From: Corynebacterium ulceribovis DSM 45146
Lineage (GTDB): Bacteria > Actinomycetota > Actinomycetes > Mycobacteriales > Mycobacteriaceae
Length of the DNA stretch: 64,000 nt
Assembly: GCF_000372445.1 (NCBI RefSeq)
Contig: NZ_AQUY01000001.1
Span: 497,449 to 561,448 of the forward strand
Direction of reading: 5' to 3'
A model generated the notes under the pieces. The model had not been told where the DNA came from. It was given only the letters and a program-made list of their open reading frames with translations, and made no database searches. This document shows positions 51,504-59,946 of this stretch, one piece after another (position 1 is the first letter of the stretch; each line of letters opens with the position of its first letter). Both the position numbers and the translations under genes were made by a program.

Positions 51504-52051
51504 GATGCCTCAACTTTCGCGGCAGGAACTAGTTCTACCTGTTCTGCCCAGGTCAGGTTGTAGCCGCGGCTAGCCAACCAGGCAACGGGGTCCCCATTAT
51601 GTGCTGCGATTCCGGTAGCTGCCGTGAAGCAAGTATCAAGCGCCCAGCGCGCATCGGCAGCCGAAATAACACCGTGGGTGAGCGCATCGATGACTTCATC
51701 GGTGTCCAAAATGACGGGTTCTTGGCCGATGGTGCAGCTGATGTCTAGGTAGAGGTCCTCGGTGCGCCAAGTGTCACCATCGCGGGAGCTCCGTGCAATA
51801 TCGACGTAATAGTCTTGGTTCCATTGGTCTGCGCGGGTGCGTTCATGAAAAATATTGACGCGTAGCCCAAGGTCGGGAAGCAGCCAGGATTCCAGGTAGC
51901 CGAACCGACGGTGGTCGGCGCCGCGGGCCATGTATAGCCCGAAATCTGTGGTGCGGTAGCTATCTACGGGGCGGTTGAATCCCTTTGGATCGACATTGTT
52001 CATGGTGGCAACGTCGAAAATTTCTTGTTTCACAGGGTGGGGCGTAGACAT
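51500..52051 (-). CDS. DUF402 domain protein
   Basis: 183 residues. VKQEIFDVATMNNVDPKGF..., VDSYRTTDFGLYMARGA, YLESWLLPDLGLRVNIFHER and YYVDIARSSRDGDTWRTEDLYLDI, then EPVILDTDEVIDALTHG fit the DUF402 fold, whose best studied member (SaP/Sc YgaC group) hydrolyses nucleoside di- and triphosphates with acidic metal ligands (DxD near LYLDIS). A role in nucleotide or RNA 5'-end metabolism is possible. ATG at 52051 is used; an earlier frame to 52096 is unlikely. Operon with the SUFU gene. Confidence 0.78.
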   Translation of the reverse strand: MSTPHPVKQEIFDVATMNNVDPKGFNRPVDSYRTTDFGLYMARGADHRRFGYLESWLLPDLGLRVNIFHERTRADQWNQDYYVDIARSSRDGDTWRTEDLYLDISCTIGQEPVILDTDEVIDALTHGVISAADARWALDTCFTAATGIAAHNGDPVAWLASRGYNLTWAEQVELVPAAKVEAS

Positions 52052-52115
52052 GGTTTCTAGTTTACGGTGCCCAGTTGGGGCTATGGCCTGAACCAAGATA
52101 TAAGGGCAAACAAAA

Positions 52116-52146
52116 AACCTGAGCCTCCCAGGGGGGGGCTCAGGTT
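52116..52146 (-). terminator. Terminator of the secreted-protein gene
   Basis: AACCTGAGCC (52116-52125) and GGCTCAGGTT (52137-52146) form a perfect 10-bp stem; the reverse strand continues TTTTTGTTTGCC. The loop holds a run of six or more G. Confidence 0.8.
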
Positions 52147-52194
52147 CTTGGTGGCAGAAGTGCCAGAACGTTTGTCGACCGAGTGCTACAAGTG

Positions 52195-52875
52195 CTACTT
52201 CACTTCGACGTAGCCGGCGGTTGGGAAGTAGGAGCAGCGTGCTGGCTTTGGCTCTTCCTTGGATACGAAGCTGCCTTCGGTCAGGGCTAGCACGTGGCCG
52301 CGGCCGGTCTTAGCGGTGCCGACGAGGGTGCCTGGGCCGTCTTCGTTGACGCCGGTGTACTTCAGTGGGGTGACACCGGTGCGGCCATTGGAGATGTTGA
52401 TCCAGCGCACGCGCATGCCGGAGCTCTTAACTCCTGCGGTGCCCAGACCAGTGAAGATGAAAGCGGTTTCGCCCTTCTTCACACCCGGCAGTGGCAGTTT
52501 GGCTGGGCCCGGGATGGCAACCGCGGCACCCATGCCTGGGGTTTTCCCGCCGATGCACTTTTCCGACATGGTTGGCCAGAAGAACTGGTAAATGCGTGGC
52601 CCATCCTTTGGGATTGGGGTGCCTGGTTCACCGTCGCCACGGAAGAAGCCAACTGCCTTCATGCCCTTTTCGCGAATATCCTTTGGAACCCATGGCTGGT
52701 TCAGCGTCATCTCAAGTTGGTTGAGAACTGCAGGCGACGGGCGGCCGAGTGGGTCTACCGAAGACTGCGCTTGAGCTTCTGGGGCGCCGGATAGGGCCGC
52801 GGCTCCTGCAAGAATGCCGGCGCCAAGGACGGCTGCCGTGCGGCGAATCGGGAGAGTCAGTGAGTGGAGGGCCAT
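52195..52875 (-). CDS. Secreted protein of unknown function
   Basis: 226 residues. A typical signal peptide (RRTAAVLGAGILAGAAALSG, cleavage about AQAQ-SS near residue 36) is followed by a 190-residue domain with LNQLEMTLNQPWVPKDIREKG, GPRIYQFFWPTMSEKCIGGKTPGMGAAVAIPGPAKLP and RCSYFPTAGYVEVK at the end. Two cysteines (CIGGK and RCSYF) probably form a disulfide. This looks like the family of corynebacterial exported proteins without known function. AAAGGTG before the ATG at 52875. It has its own terminator and is divergent from typA. Confidence 0.75.
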   Translation of the reverse strand: MALHSLTLPIRRTAAVLGAGILAGAAALSGAPEAQAQSSVDPLGRPSPAVLNQLEMTLNQPWVPKDIREKGMKAVGFFRGDGEPGTPIPKDGPRIYQFFWPTMSEKCIGGKTPGMGAAVAIPGPAKLPLPGVKKGETAFIFTGLGTAGVKSSGMRVRWINISNGRTGVTPLKYTGVNEDGPGTLVGTAKTGRGHVLALTEGSFVSKEEPKPARCSYFPTAGYVEVK

Positions 52876-53238
52876 AATGGCACCTTTCGAGCGGGGACAC
52901 AACGTTCTGCTGGAGTATATCGGTTTGGTGACAAAAAGTAAGTATTTTTCAGAATCTACTCAACTGATAACTATGGCACTGCCGTGTAACTCCTGGTGTG
53001 AAAATGACATTATCACGGAAAATGCTGGTCTGCACGTAGGTTTCCCGTCGAAACTATCTTCCCTGCAGGCCAGGCCAGGCATTTAAAATTCGTTCCGACG
53101 CTAACTAGGCCGTCTGGAACTGCTAAGTCGCATCAAGTCCGGTGGGGCGAGTACCCTATAGGACAGTATTGTGCGAACTGATCTATCGGTTCGACCCACT
53201 TCCCTTATTCTTAAGGCCCGTTGAGGAGCGCTCCACTC
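52876..53238. other. Divergent intergenic region between the secreted protein and typA
   Basis: 363 bases. 52910-53030 is AT-rich and carries the promoter region of the secreted-protein gene; 53095-53225 leads to typA with a possible -10 TATTGT or TACCCT at 53153-53172. The 90-codon open frame at 52814-53086 shows no family and no ribosome site. Confidence 0.5.
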
Positions 53239-55155
53239 GTGACCCATACCGAGTTTCGTAATGTTGCTATTGTCGCCCACGTCGACCACGGCAAGACCAC
53301 CCTTGTTAACGCCATGCTGGAACAGTCCGGTGTCTTCAGCGATCACGGTGAAGTCTCTGACCGCGTGATGGACTCCGGCGACCTGGAAAAGGAAAAGGGC
53401 ATTACGATTCTGGCGAAGAACACCGCCATTCGTCGCCGTGGTGCCGGTAAAGACGGCAATGACCTCATCATCAACGTCATTGACACCCCTGGCCACGCCG
53501 ACTTCGGTGGCGAGGTGGAACGCGCACTGTCCATGGTTGACGGCGTTGTTTTGCTTGTCGACGCATCGGAAGGCCCGCTCCCACAGACCCGTTTCGTGCT
53601 GGGTAAAGCCTTGGCTGCAAAGATGCCAGTCATCATCGCAGTGAATAAGACGGACCGTGCTGACGCCCGCATCGACGACGTTGTGGAAGAAGCACAGGAC
53701 CTGCTGCTGGAGCTGGCTTCCACGTTGGAAGACGAAGAAGCTGCCCTGGCCGCTGAAAAGCTGCTGGACCTCCCAGTGCTGTACACCTCCGGCCGCGCCG
53801 GTAAGGCATCCCAGGAAAACCCAGGCAATGGCAACCTGCCAGAGTCGGAAGACCTGCAGCCACTGTTTGACGTCATCACGGAAACCCTCCCAGAACCATC
53901 CGCAGACGTCGAAGGCCCACTGCGCGCCCAGGTCACCAACCTGGACTCCTCCTCCTTCCTGGGCCGCATCGGCCTGGTGCGCATCCACTCCGGCATCTTG
54001 AAGAAGGGCCAGCAGGTTGCGTGGGTCCACTACGACGCCGAAGGCGAACAGCACGTCAAGCAGGTCAAGATCGCTGAGCTGCTCACCACCGAAGGCGTGA
54101 CCCGTGTTCAGGCCGACCAGGCCATCGCTGGTGACATCGCCGCGATTTCCGGTATCGACGAAATCATGATCGGCGACACCCTGTGTGCCCTCGACGCAGT
54201 CAACCCACTGCCACGCATCACCGTCGACGACCCAGCAATCTCCATGACCATTGGTGTGAACACCTCCCCAATGGCCGGCCAAGGTGGCGGTGACAAGCTC
54301 ACCGCCCGAGTTGTCAAGGCTCGTCTGGACCAAGAGCTCATCGGTAACGTTTCGCTGAAGGTGCTGCCAACCGAGCGTCCGGACGCGTGGGAAGTCCAGG
54401 GTCGTGGTGAAATGGCCCTGTCGGTGTTGGTGGAAACCATGCGTCGTGAAGGCTTCGAGCTGACCGTCGGTAAGCCACAGGTTGTGACCAAGCAGATCGA
54501 TGGCACTCTGCATGAGCCATTCGAGCACATGGTCATTGACGTGCCAGAAGAGCACCTTGGTGCCGTAACTCAGCTGATGGCCGCGCGCAAGGGTCGCATG
54601 GAGCAGATGGCAAACCAGGGCAGTGGCTGGGTCCGCATGGAGTTTGTGGTTCCATCCCGCGGCTTGATTGGCTTCCGCACCATCTTCATGACTGAAACCA
54701 AGGGCACCGGCATCGCTAACCACTACTCGGCCGGTTACCAACCATGGGCTGGCGAAATCAAGGGCCGCTCCACCGGTTCCTTGGTCGCTGACCGTACCGG
54801 TCAGATCACTGCCTACGCACTGATGCAGCTTGCTGACCGCGGTAACTTCTTCGTCGAGCCAGGCGACCAGGCCTACGAAGGCATGGTCGTCGGTGCGAAC
54901 CCACGTGATGAAGACATGGACATCAACATCACCAAGGAAAAGAAGCTCACCAACATGCGTGCTGCTTCCGCTGATGCCACCGTCACCCTGGAGAAGGCAC
55001 GTGCACTGTCGCTGGACGAAGCCATGGAGTTCTGTGGCCCAGACGAATGCGTGGAAGTCACCCCTGAAGGAATCCGCGTCCGCAAGCTCATCCTGAACGC
55101 CACCGACCGCGCCCGCGCACGTTCCCGCGAAAAGGCCCTCAACAAGAACGCCTAA
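53239..55155 (+). CDS. typA: Translational GTPase TypA/BipA
   Basis: 638 residues. P-loop AHVDHGKTTLV near residue 14-24, EKEKGITI in switch I, DTPGHADFGGEVER near 79-92, NKTDRADAR near 138 and a C-terminal BipA domain with GRGEMALSVLVETMRREGFELTVGKPQVV. It is a ribosome-binding GTPase that assists 50S assembly and growth under stress. GTG start at 53239 follows GAGGAG; the earlier frame to 53221 would only add 6 residues. lpqW follows, the same order as in mycobacteria (Rv1165-Rv1166). Confidence 0.96.
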   Translation: MTHTEFRNVAIVAHVDHGKTTLVNAMLEQSGVFSDHGEVSDRVMDSGDLEKEKGITILAKNTAIRRRGAGKDGNDLIINVIDTPGHADFGGEVERALSMVDGVVLLVDASEGPLPQTRFVLGKALAAKMPVIIAVNKTDRADARIDDVVEEAQDLLLELASTLEDEEAALAAEKLLDLPVLYTSGRAGKASQENPGNGNLPESEDLQPLFDVITETLPEPSADVEGPLRAQVTNLDSSSFLGRIGLVRIHSGILKKGQQVAWVHYDAEGEQHVKQVKIAELLTTEGVTRVQADQAIAGDIAAISGIDEIMIGDTLCALDAVNPLPRITVDDPAISMTIGVNTSPMAGQGGGDKLTARVVKARLDQELIGNVSLKVLPTERPDAWEVQGRGEMALSVLVETMRREGFELTVGKPQVVTKQIDGTLHEPFEHMVIDVPEEHLGAVTQLMAARKGRMEQMANQGSGWVRMEFVVPSRGLIGFRTIFMTETKGTGIANHYSAGYQPWAGEIKGRSTGSLVADRTGQITAYALMQLADRGNFFVEPGDQAYEGMVVGANPRDEDMDINITKEKKLTNMRAASADATVTLEKARALSLDEAMEFCGPDECVEVTPEGIRVRKLILNATDRARARSREKALNKNA

Positions 55156-55180
55156 GTCAGTATCGACTAGGTTGTCAAAG

Positions 55181-56992
55181 ATGGTTTGGGTTGTGGGATT
55201 TCAGCAGCAACGTCGGCATCGGCGCGCCCTTGCAGTAGCCACGGCTGCTGCAGCAACGCTGGTGCTTGTCGGGTGTCAGGCTCGGCCTGGCGACGCACCA
55301 ATCGCCGAGGATCCCACCCCAACCCAAACGCAGCCAACTACTGCGCCGGATAGAGCAGATCGGACCATCACTATCGGGGTATCCGAATTCAACGCCGGAT
55401 TCAACCCGCACCTGCTCACAACCGACCCAACTTTTGCCACTGTGGTCGCCGACCTGATTTTGCCGAGCGCCTTCCGTGAAGACGTCGACGGCGAACTGAA
55501 AATGGACGCGGACCTACTCAAGTCTGTTGACGCCTCCGAAACCGATGCTGGCGCCCAAAAAGTCCGCTACGTCATCCGCCCAGATGCGCAGTGGTCAGAT
55601 GGCACCCCAGTCTCCGGCAATGACTTCGAATACTTGTGGCAGTCCATGCGGCAAAACACCGGAGTTCGCAACGCCATCGGCTATGAAGCAATCAAAGATG
55701 TGCACGTCAGCGGCGGCGGTCGCATTGTCGACGTCACCTTTACTAATGCGTTCCCGAATTGGCGCATCCTGTTTAACCACTTGCTGCCGAGCCACACCTA
55801 CCGCACTGCCGGAACCGCATTTACTGATGTGATGCACGAGTCCATCCCGGTCTCGGGTGGCCGCTACACCGTCGAGTCTCTTGACATCGGCCGCAATGAC
55901 CTCGTATTGGTGCGCAACGACCGGTTTTCTGGTGCCCATCCCGCGGCCACGGAAATATTGAAATTCCGGGAAGTCACGTCTGACCAGCATGGCGCCGAAC
56001 TACTGCGCACCGAACAAGCCCAAGTCGTCTCGGTGCGTCCCGGTACGGTCACCAACACGGCTTTGCGCACCGTGCCGAAAGTGACGGCTCAAACAACTCG
56101 GCCGCCAGCGCAGTTGCAGCTGGACTTTAATGTCTCCTCCACCGAACTGGGTAGCGCCAAGGACCGCGGCATTATTGCTGAAAAGCTGGACATTTCGACG
56201 TTAGCGACAATCGTCGCGGGCCGTACTGCACCGCCTGTGCCGAAACCACTGCCGCACACAGATGCAGCAACGCAGCCAGCGGAGTCCACAACACAGTCGT
56301 CAACGGAGCAATCGCCAACGCACAACGCCCCGACACGCTTTTCTCGGCCGCTGCGGATCGCCTACCCACAAGGAAATTCCCAAGCTGGGGTAGCGGCAGC
56401 CACCATCTCCGACCAGCTCAATAGTCAGGACATTGCGGCTGAAGCTGTGGCCGCGAACCGTCGCGATCTGTATGCGGGCTACCTGCCAGCGGGCACGATA
56501 GACATGACCGTGACTTGGCAATGGCAGCCCGATTCGGTCACCAGTTTGGTCAGCCAGTATCTTTGCCCGCCTCGGACTCGCTCTGCGATCGAAGTGGAGG
56601 AGCCGACCAGCAGCGAAGAAACTGAGACTGAAACGTCATCGGAACCGAGCACCACCACCGCGGAGGACACGACCGAACCGGAGGAAACCACGACAGCCGA
56701 CACCACCTTCGGACGAGGTTCAAATACCTCGGGATTGTGTAACCCTTCCGTCGATAAGCTCCTACTCGGGGCACTGCGCACCGAAACTGACAGTGCCAAC
56801 TTGAAAAAGGAGCTGGCACCGCTGCTGGCGGATGAGGTTGTCACTGTGCCACTGCTCAGCGATGAATGGCTCACCGCGACGACCGACGGGGTAGTGTCCG
56901 GAACTGAGAAGGACCCGAAGAAGTGGCCACAACATGCACAAACCGGGCTGTTTGTGACCGCGCCGCAATGGAAGAGGACAACTGATGGTTAA
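55181..56992 (+). CDS. LpqW-type lipoprotein (family-5 binding-protein fold)
   Basis: 603 residues. A signal sequence with lipobox VLVGC (Cys32) leads to a peptide-binding-protein-like fold: TITIGVSEFNAGFNPHLL, VRYVIRPDAQWSDGTPVSGNDF near residue 130, ILFNHLLPSHTYRTAGTAF. In mycobacteria LpqW controls PIM/LM/LAM synthesis through the mannosyltransferase MptB/PimE step. Two low-complexity insertions interrupt the fold: residues about 360-387 (TQPAESTTQSSTEQSP) and about 467-513 (Ser/Thr/Glu, SEETETETSSEPS). ATG at 55181 chosen; TTG at 55172 possible. Overlaps mshB by 8 bases. Position typA-lpqW-mshB matches mycobacteria. Confidence 0.78.
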   Translation: MVWVVGFQQQRRHRRALAVATAAAATLVLVGCQARPGDAPIAEDPTPTQTQPTTAPDRADRTITIGVSEFNAGFNPHLLTTDPTFATVVADLILPSAFREDVDGELKMDADLLKSVDASETDAGAQKVRYVIRPDAQWSDGTPVSGNDFEYLWQSMRQNTGVRNAIGYEAIKDVHVSGGGRIVDVTFTNAFPNWRILFNHLLPSHTYRTAGTAFTDVMHESIPVSGGRYTVESLDIGRNDLVLVRNDRFSGAHPAATEILKFREVTSDQHGAELLRTEQAQVVSVRPGTVTNTALRTVPKVTAQTTRPPAQLQLDFNVSSTELGSAKDRGIIAEKLDISTLATIVAGRTAPPVPKPLPHTDAATQPAESTTQSSTEQSPTHNAPTRFSRPLRIAYPQGNSQAGVAAATISDQLNSQDIAAEAVAANRRDLYAGYLPAGTIDMTVTWQWQPDSVTSLVSQYLCPPRTRSAIEVEEPTSSEETETETSSEPSTTTAEDTTEPEETTTADTTFGRGSNTSGLCNPSVDKLLLGALRTETDSANLKKELAPLLADEVVTVPLLSDEWLTATTDGVVSGTEKDPKKWPQHAQTGLFVTAPQWKRTTDG

Positions 56993-57938
56993 GGACTGGC
57001 AGGGCATCCGTATTTTGGCGGTGCATGCACATCCAGATGACGAGGCGATTACCACCGGCGGATTGTTGGCGCAGGCAGTCGCCCGCGGCGCTACCGCCAC
57101 TGTCGTGACCTGCACCCTTGGTGAAGAAGGCGAAGTGATTGGCGAGCCGATGCAGCAGTTGGTGGTCGATGAGGCTGACCAACTCGGCGGCTACCGCTAC
57201 TTTGAACTGGTGGCCGCTTTGGCTGAACTAGGGGTCAACGGCGCTGACCACCAGCCGGTGCTGCTCGGCGGGGTGGGCCATTTCCGTGATTCTGGGATGG
57301 CCGGTTCCGCAGCACATGATAAGCCACGTGCTTTAGTGAACGCCGGTGACCGTGCCGTTGCGGAATTAGTGCAGGTACTGCGTGATTATCAACCGCAGAT
57401 TGTGGTTACTTATGCCCCTGACGGCGGTTATGGCCACCCAGACCACATCGCTGCGCACCGCATGACCCATGCCGCGGTGGCACAACTGGTTGCTGAAGCG
57501 GCCATCAGTGACACCGCCGACGCCTACGCCCCGCAGCGGATTTACTGGACGATTACCTCGCAGCAGCGGCAGGACGCAGCACTGGCCGATCTGGATACCA
57601 TCCCGGAGCAGTGGCAGCGCGCCGATGGCCAGTTGGCGGCCCTGCCGGAGACCGCGGAAGACATTATTTTTGGGCTTGATGACGAAGCGGTGGCAGCGAA
57701 AGTCGCCGCGATGCGTGCCCACGCCACCCAGATCTGGATTGCTGATGGGCTACCGACCCGCACTAACCCCGACATTGCCGTTGGACAAGTAGCCGATGGT
57801 GGCCATGCACTGGGCATGTGGGCGCTGTCGAACCGATTGGCGCAGCCGGTGATGCGACATGAGGTGTACCGCTTGGGTTTTGATGCCTCTGGGGCGGAGT
57901 CTGTGGCTGACTTTGTGGAGGGGATTGCCCGTGACTGA
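56985..57938 (+). CDS. mshB: N-acetyl-1-D-myo-inositol-2-amino-2-deoxy-alpha-D-glucopyranoside deacetylase (MshB)
   Basis: 317 residues. ILAVHAHPDDEAITTGGLLA carries the zinc motif HPDD (His16, Asp19), and VTYAPDGGYGHPDHIAAHRMT near residue 140-160 supplies the second His. DNA position between lpqW and the membrane gene, length and the TEEGEVIGEP-like segment fit MshB, which removes acetyl from GlcNAc-inositol in mycothiol synthesis. The other PIG-L gene at 25716 is shorter and lacks GHPDH. Overlaps lpqW and the next gene by 8 bases each, so the operon is tightly coupled. Confidence 0.9.
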   Translation: MVKDWQGIRILAVHAHPDDEAITTGGLLAQAVARGATATVVTCTLGEEGEVIGEPMQQLVVDEADQLGGYRYFELVAALAELGVNGADHQPVLLGGVGHFRDSGMAGSAAHDKPRALVNAGDRAVAELVQVLRDYQPQIVVTYAPDGGYGHPDHIAAHRMTHAAVAQLVAEAAISDTADAYAPQRIYWTITSQQRQDAALADLDTIPEQWQRADGQLAALPETAEDIIFGLDDEAVAAKVAAMRAHATQIWIADGLPTRTNPDIAVGQVADGGHALGMWALSNRLAQPVMRHEVYRLGFDASGAESVADFVEGIARD

Positions 57939-58416
57939 TTCAGCGGGACAGCGAACGCAGGGGCAGCAGCAGGCCCAAGCGCAGCAGCAGGCCGAGCGGC
58001 CTGTGGAACCACACTGGGGAGACCCCAACCGTGCACAAATCCGGGAAGTGACCACCACGGGTGAGAAAATCACCGCGTTTGTCATCCTGTCGCTGGCGGC
58101 GCTGGCGCTGCTGAGTATCGAAGTGGCTTACTTGCATCAGTGGCTGCATATCGGCAGTGTTGCGCTTCCATTCCCATGGACCTTGCTGCTGGCCTTTTTC
58201 GGCAACCAGGTGCTCCTGAAAACTGGCCTGTTGTGGACGCCGAACCGTGCGATTGCGGCGATCCCGCTGTGGATCTGGCTGGTGGCGTGGTGTGGTTTGT
58301 TGTTGTGGTCGGGGCTGCCGTTTGGCGGTGACGAAGCTGTGGGCTCCAGCATCCGAACGCTGTTGCTGCCAATCCTTGGGATGTTGCCGCTGCTAACTGT
58401 GCGCAGCCGCGACTGA
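57931..58416 (+). CDS. Membrane protein encoded next to mshB (DUF-type, Rv1171-like)
   Basis: 161 residues from a GTG at 57931. A Gln/Ala-rich cytoplasmic start (QGQQQAQAQQQAE) of about 40 residues is followed by four hydrophobic helices (ITAFVILSLAALALLSIEVAY, IGSVALPFPWTLLLAFFGNQVLL, IAAIPLWIWLVAWCGLLLW, TLLLPILGMLPLLTV). The position and helix pattern match the small membrane protein located after mshB in mycobacteria (Rv1171). Function unknown. The start overlaps the mshB stop by 8 bases. Single-copy operon partner. Confidence 0.75.
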   Translation: MTDSAGQRTQGQQQAQAQQQAERPVEPHWGDPNRAQIREVTTTGEKITAFVILSLAALALLSIEVAYLHQWLHIGSVALPFPWTLLLAFFGNQVLLKTGLLWTPNRAIAAIPLWIWLVAWCGLLLWSGLPFGGDEAVGSSIRTLLLPILGMLPLLTVRSRD

Positions 58417-58497
58417 CTATTGGGGCGGTTAGGCACTCCTTAGCACAGCGGACTAGGCTTGGTAGGGCAAAAATTTTGAAAGGTGGAACTTCGCGCC

Positions 58498-58821
58498 ATG
58501 ACTTACATCATCGCTCAACCATGCGTTGACGTTTTGGACCGCGCTTGCGTGGAAGAATGCCCAGTCGACTGCATCTACGAGGGCAAACGCATGCTCTACA
58601 TCCACCCGGATGAGTGCGTGGACTGCGGTGCCTGCGAACCAGTGTGCCCAGTCGAAGCAATCTTCTACGAAGACGACCTGCCAGATGAGTGGGCCGAATA
58701 CTACGACGCTAACGTCGACTTCTTTAAGGACCTTGGCTCCCCAGGTGGCGCCGAAAACCTTGGTCCACAGGACTTCGACCACCCACTCATTGAGAAGCTG
58801 CCGCCACAAGCGGAAAGCTAA
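58498..58821 (+). CDS. fdxA: 7Fe ferredoxin FdxA/FdxC type
   Basis: 107 residues. Cluster ligands visible as Cys9, Cys17 and Cys50 for a 3Fe-4S centre and Cys21, Cys40, Cys43 and Cys46 for a 4Fe-4S centre, with an extra Cys25; the segments are [21 protein letters not shown] and [16 protein letters not shown]. Such ferredoxins pass electrons to P450s or other oxidoreductases. The C-terminal half ([30 protein letters not shown]) matches the actinobacterial FdxA form. AAAGGTGGAAC precedes the ATG. It is followed by dapC, as in mycobacteria. Confidence 0.95.
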   Translation: MTYIIAQPCVDVLDRACVEECPVDCIYEGKRMLYIHPDECVDCGACEPVCPVEAIFYEDDLPDEWAEYYDANVDFFKDLGSPGGAENLGPQDFDHPLIEKLPPQAES

Positions 58822-58839
58822 CCCGGGGGAGCGAGATAA

Positions 58840-59946
58840 TTGGCGCGCCAACCACTGACCGACCGCCTGCCGGAATTTCCGTGGGATAGCTTGGCTGGCG
58901 CGAAAACTCGCGCCACCGCACACCCCGATGGACTCGTCGACTTGTCCATCGGCACCCCAGTCGACGCCGTCGCCCCGAGCATTCAAGCGGCGCTCGTCGC
59001 TGATGCCGCGGACCCTGGATACCCGCCAGCGCTGGGCACAGCAGAGCTTCGGCAAGCATGCGCCGATTCCCTGACCCGCCGCTATGACTGCAACGGGCTC
59101 ACCGCGGACGCAATTGTTCCGGTCATTGGCACTAAAGAAGCGATCGCCTGGCTGCCAACCATGTTGGGCCTTGGCACCGGTGACCTTGTTGTCATCCCGG
59201 AAACGGCCTATCCGACCTATGAGGTCGCAGCCCGGATCGCCGGCTGCGATGTGTTGCGCGCCGATTCGGTGTTGCAGGTGGGGCCACAGCGGCCGGCACT
59301 GCTGTTTTTGAACTCCCCGTCTAACCCGACTGGGAAAGTGTTGGGCCAAGCTCACCTGAAGAAGGTTGTGGAATGGGCACAAAGCCGCGGCGTGATTGTT
59401 GCAGCGGACGAATGCTACCTCGGTTTGGATTGGGGGACTGACGCCCGGTCGATTCTGCACCCGTCAGTGTGTGGTGGGGACCATACCGGCCTGTTGGCTA
59501 TTCATTCGCTGTCGAAAACGTCGAATATGGCGAGCTACCGTACTGGTTTCCTAGCTGGCGACCGCGAACTCATCGCGGAGCTATCTGAGGTGCGCCGCAA
59601 CGCCGGGATGATGATTCCCGGCCCGGTCCAAGCCGCGATGGCCGTTGCGCTGCGCGATGACGACCAGGAGGCCGCGCAGAAGGAACGGTACGCTCGCCGC
59701 CGCAGCTTACTGTTGCCTGCGGTACAGGCCGCAGGATTGCGTATTGACGATTCGACCGCCGGACTTTACTTATGGGCTAGCCGAGATGAAGACTGCTGGG
59801 CCACTGTGGACTGGTTCGCTGACCGGGGAATTTTGGTCGCGCCGGGTGCGTTTTATGGCCCGAAGGGCGGCCAGCATGTCCGGATTTCGCTGACCGCCAC
59901 CGACGAGGAAATTACTCAGGCTGTGTCGCGGTTGACTTCGCGGTAG
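58840..59946 (+). CDS. dapC: Succinyldiaminopimelate transaminase
   Basis: 368 residues from a TTG with GGGGGAG upstream. Class I/II aminotransferase fold: GTKEAIAWLPTMLGLGTGD near 105, PSNPTGKVLG near 163-172, DECYLGLDWG near 188 and the PLP lysine Lys226 in IHSLSKTSNMASYRTGF. It transfers an amino group from glutamate to N-succinyl-2-amino-6-oxopimelate in DAP synthesis. Downstream of fdxA, in the same place as mycobacterial dapC. The last 35 bases overlap the convergent permease gene. Confidence 0.92.
   Translation: MARQPLTDRLPEFPWDSLAGAKTRATAHPDGLVDLSIGTPVDAVAPSIQAALVADAADPGYPPALGTAELRQACADSLTRRYDCNGLTADAIVPVIGTKEAIAWLPTMLGLGTGDLVVIPETAYPTYEVAARIAGCDVLRADSVLQVGPQRPALLFLNSPSNPTGKVLGQAHLKKVVEWAQSRGVIVAADECYLGLDWGTDARSILHPSVCGGDHTGLLAIHSLSKTSNMASYRTGFLAGDRELIAELSEVRRNAGMMIPGPVQAAMAVALRDDDQEAAQKERYARRRSLLLPAVQAAGLRIDDSTAGLYLWASRDEDCWATVDWFADRGILVAPGAFYGPKGGQHVRISLTATDEEITQAVSRLTSR

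Noticed and set aside
52814-53086. 90-codon forward frame between the secreted protein and typA
   Set aside because: No ribosome site, no recognisable family, and it overlaps the signal-peptide end of a real gene.
53101-54741. 546-codon open frame on the reverse strand of typA
   Set aside because: It lies wholly opposite a certain gene, is His/Gln/Val-rich with no motif, and follows from the codon bias of typA.
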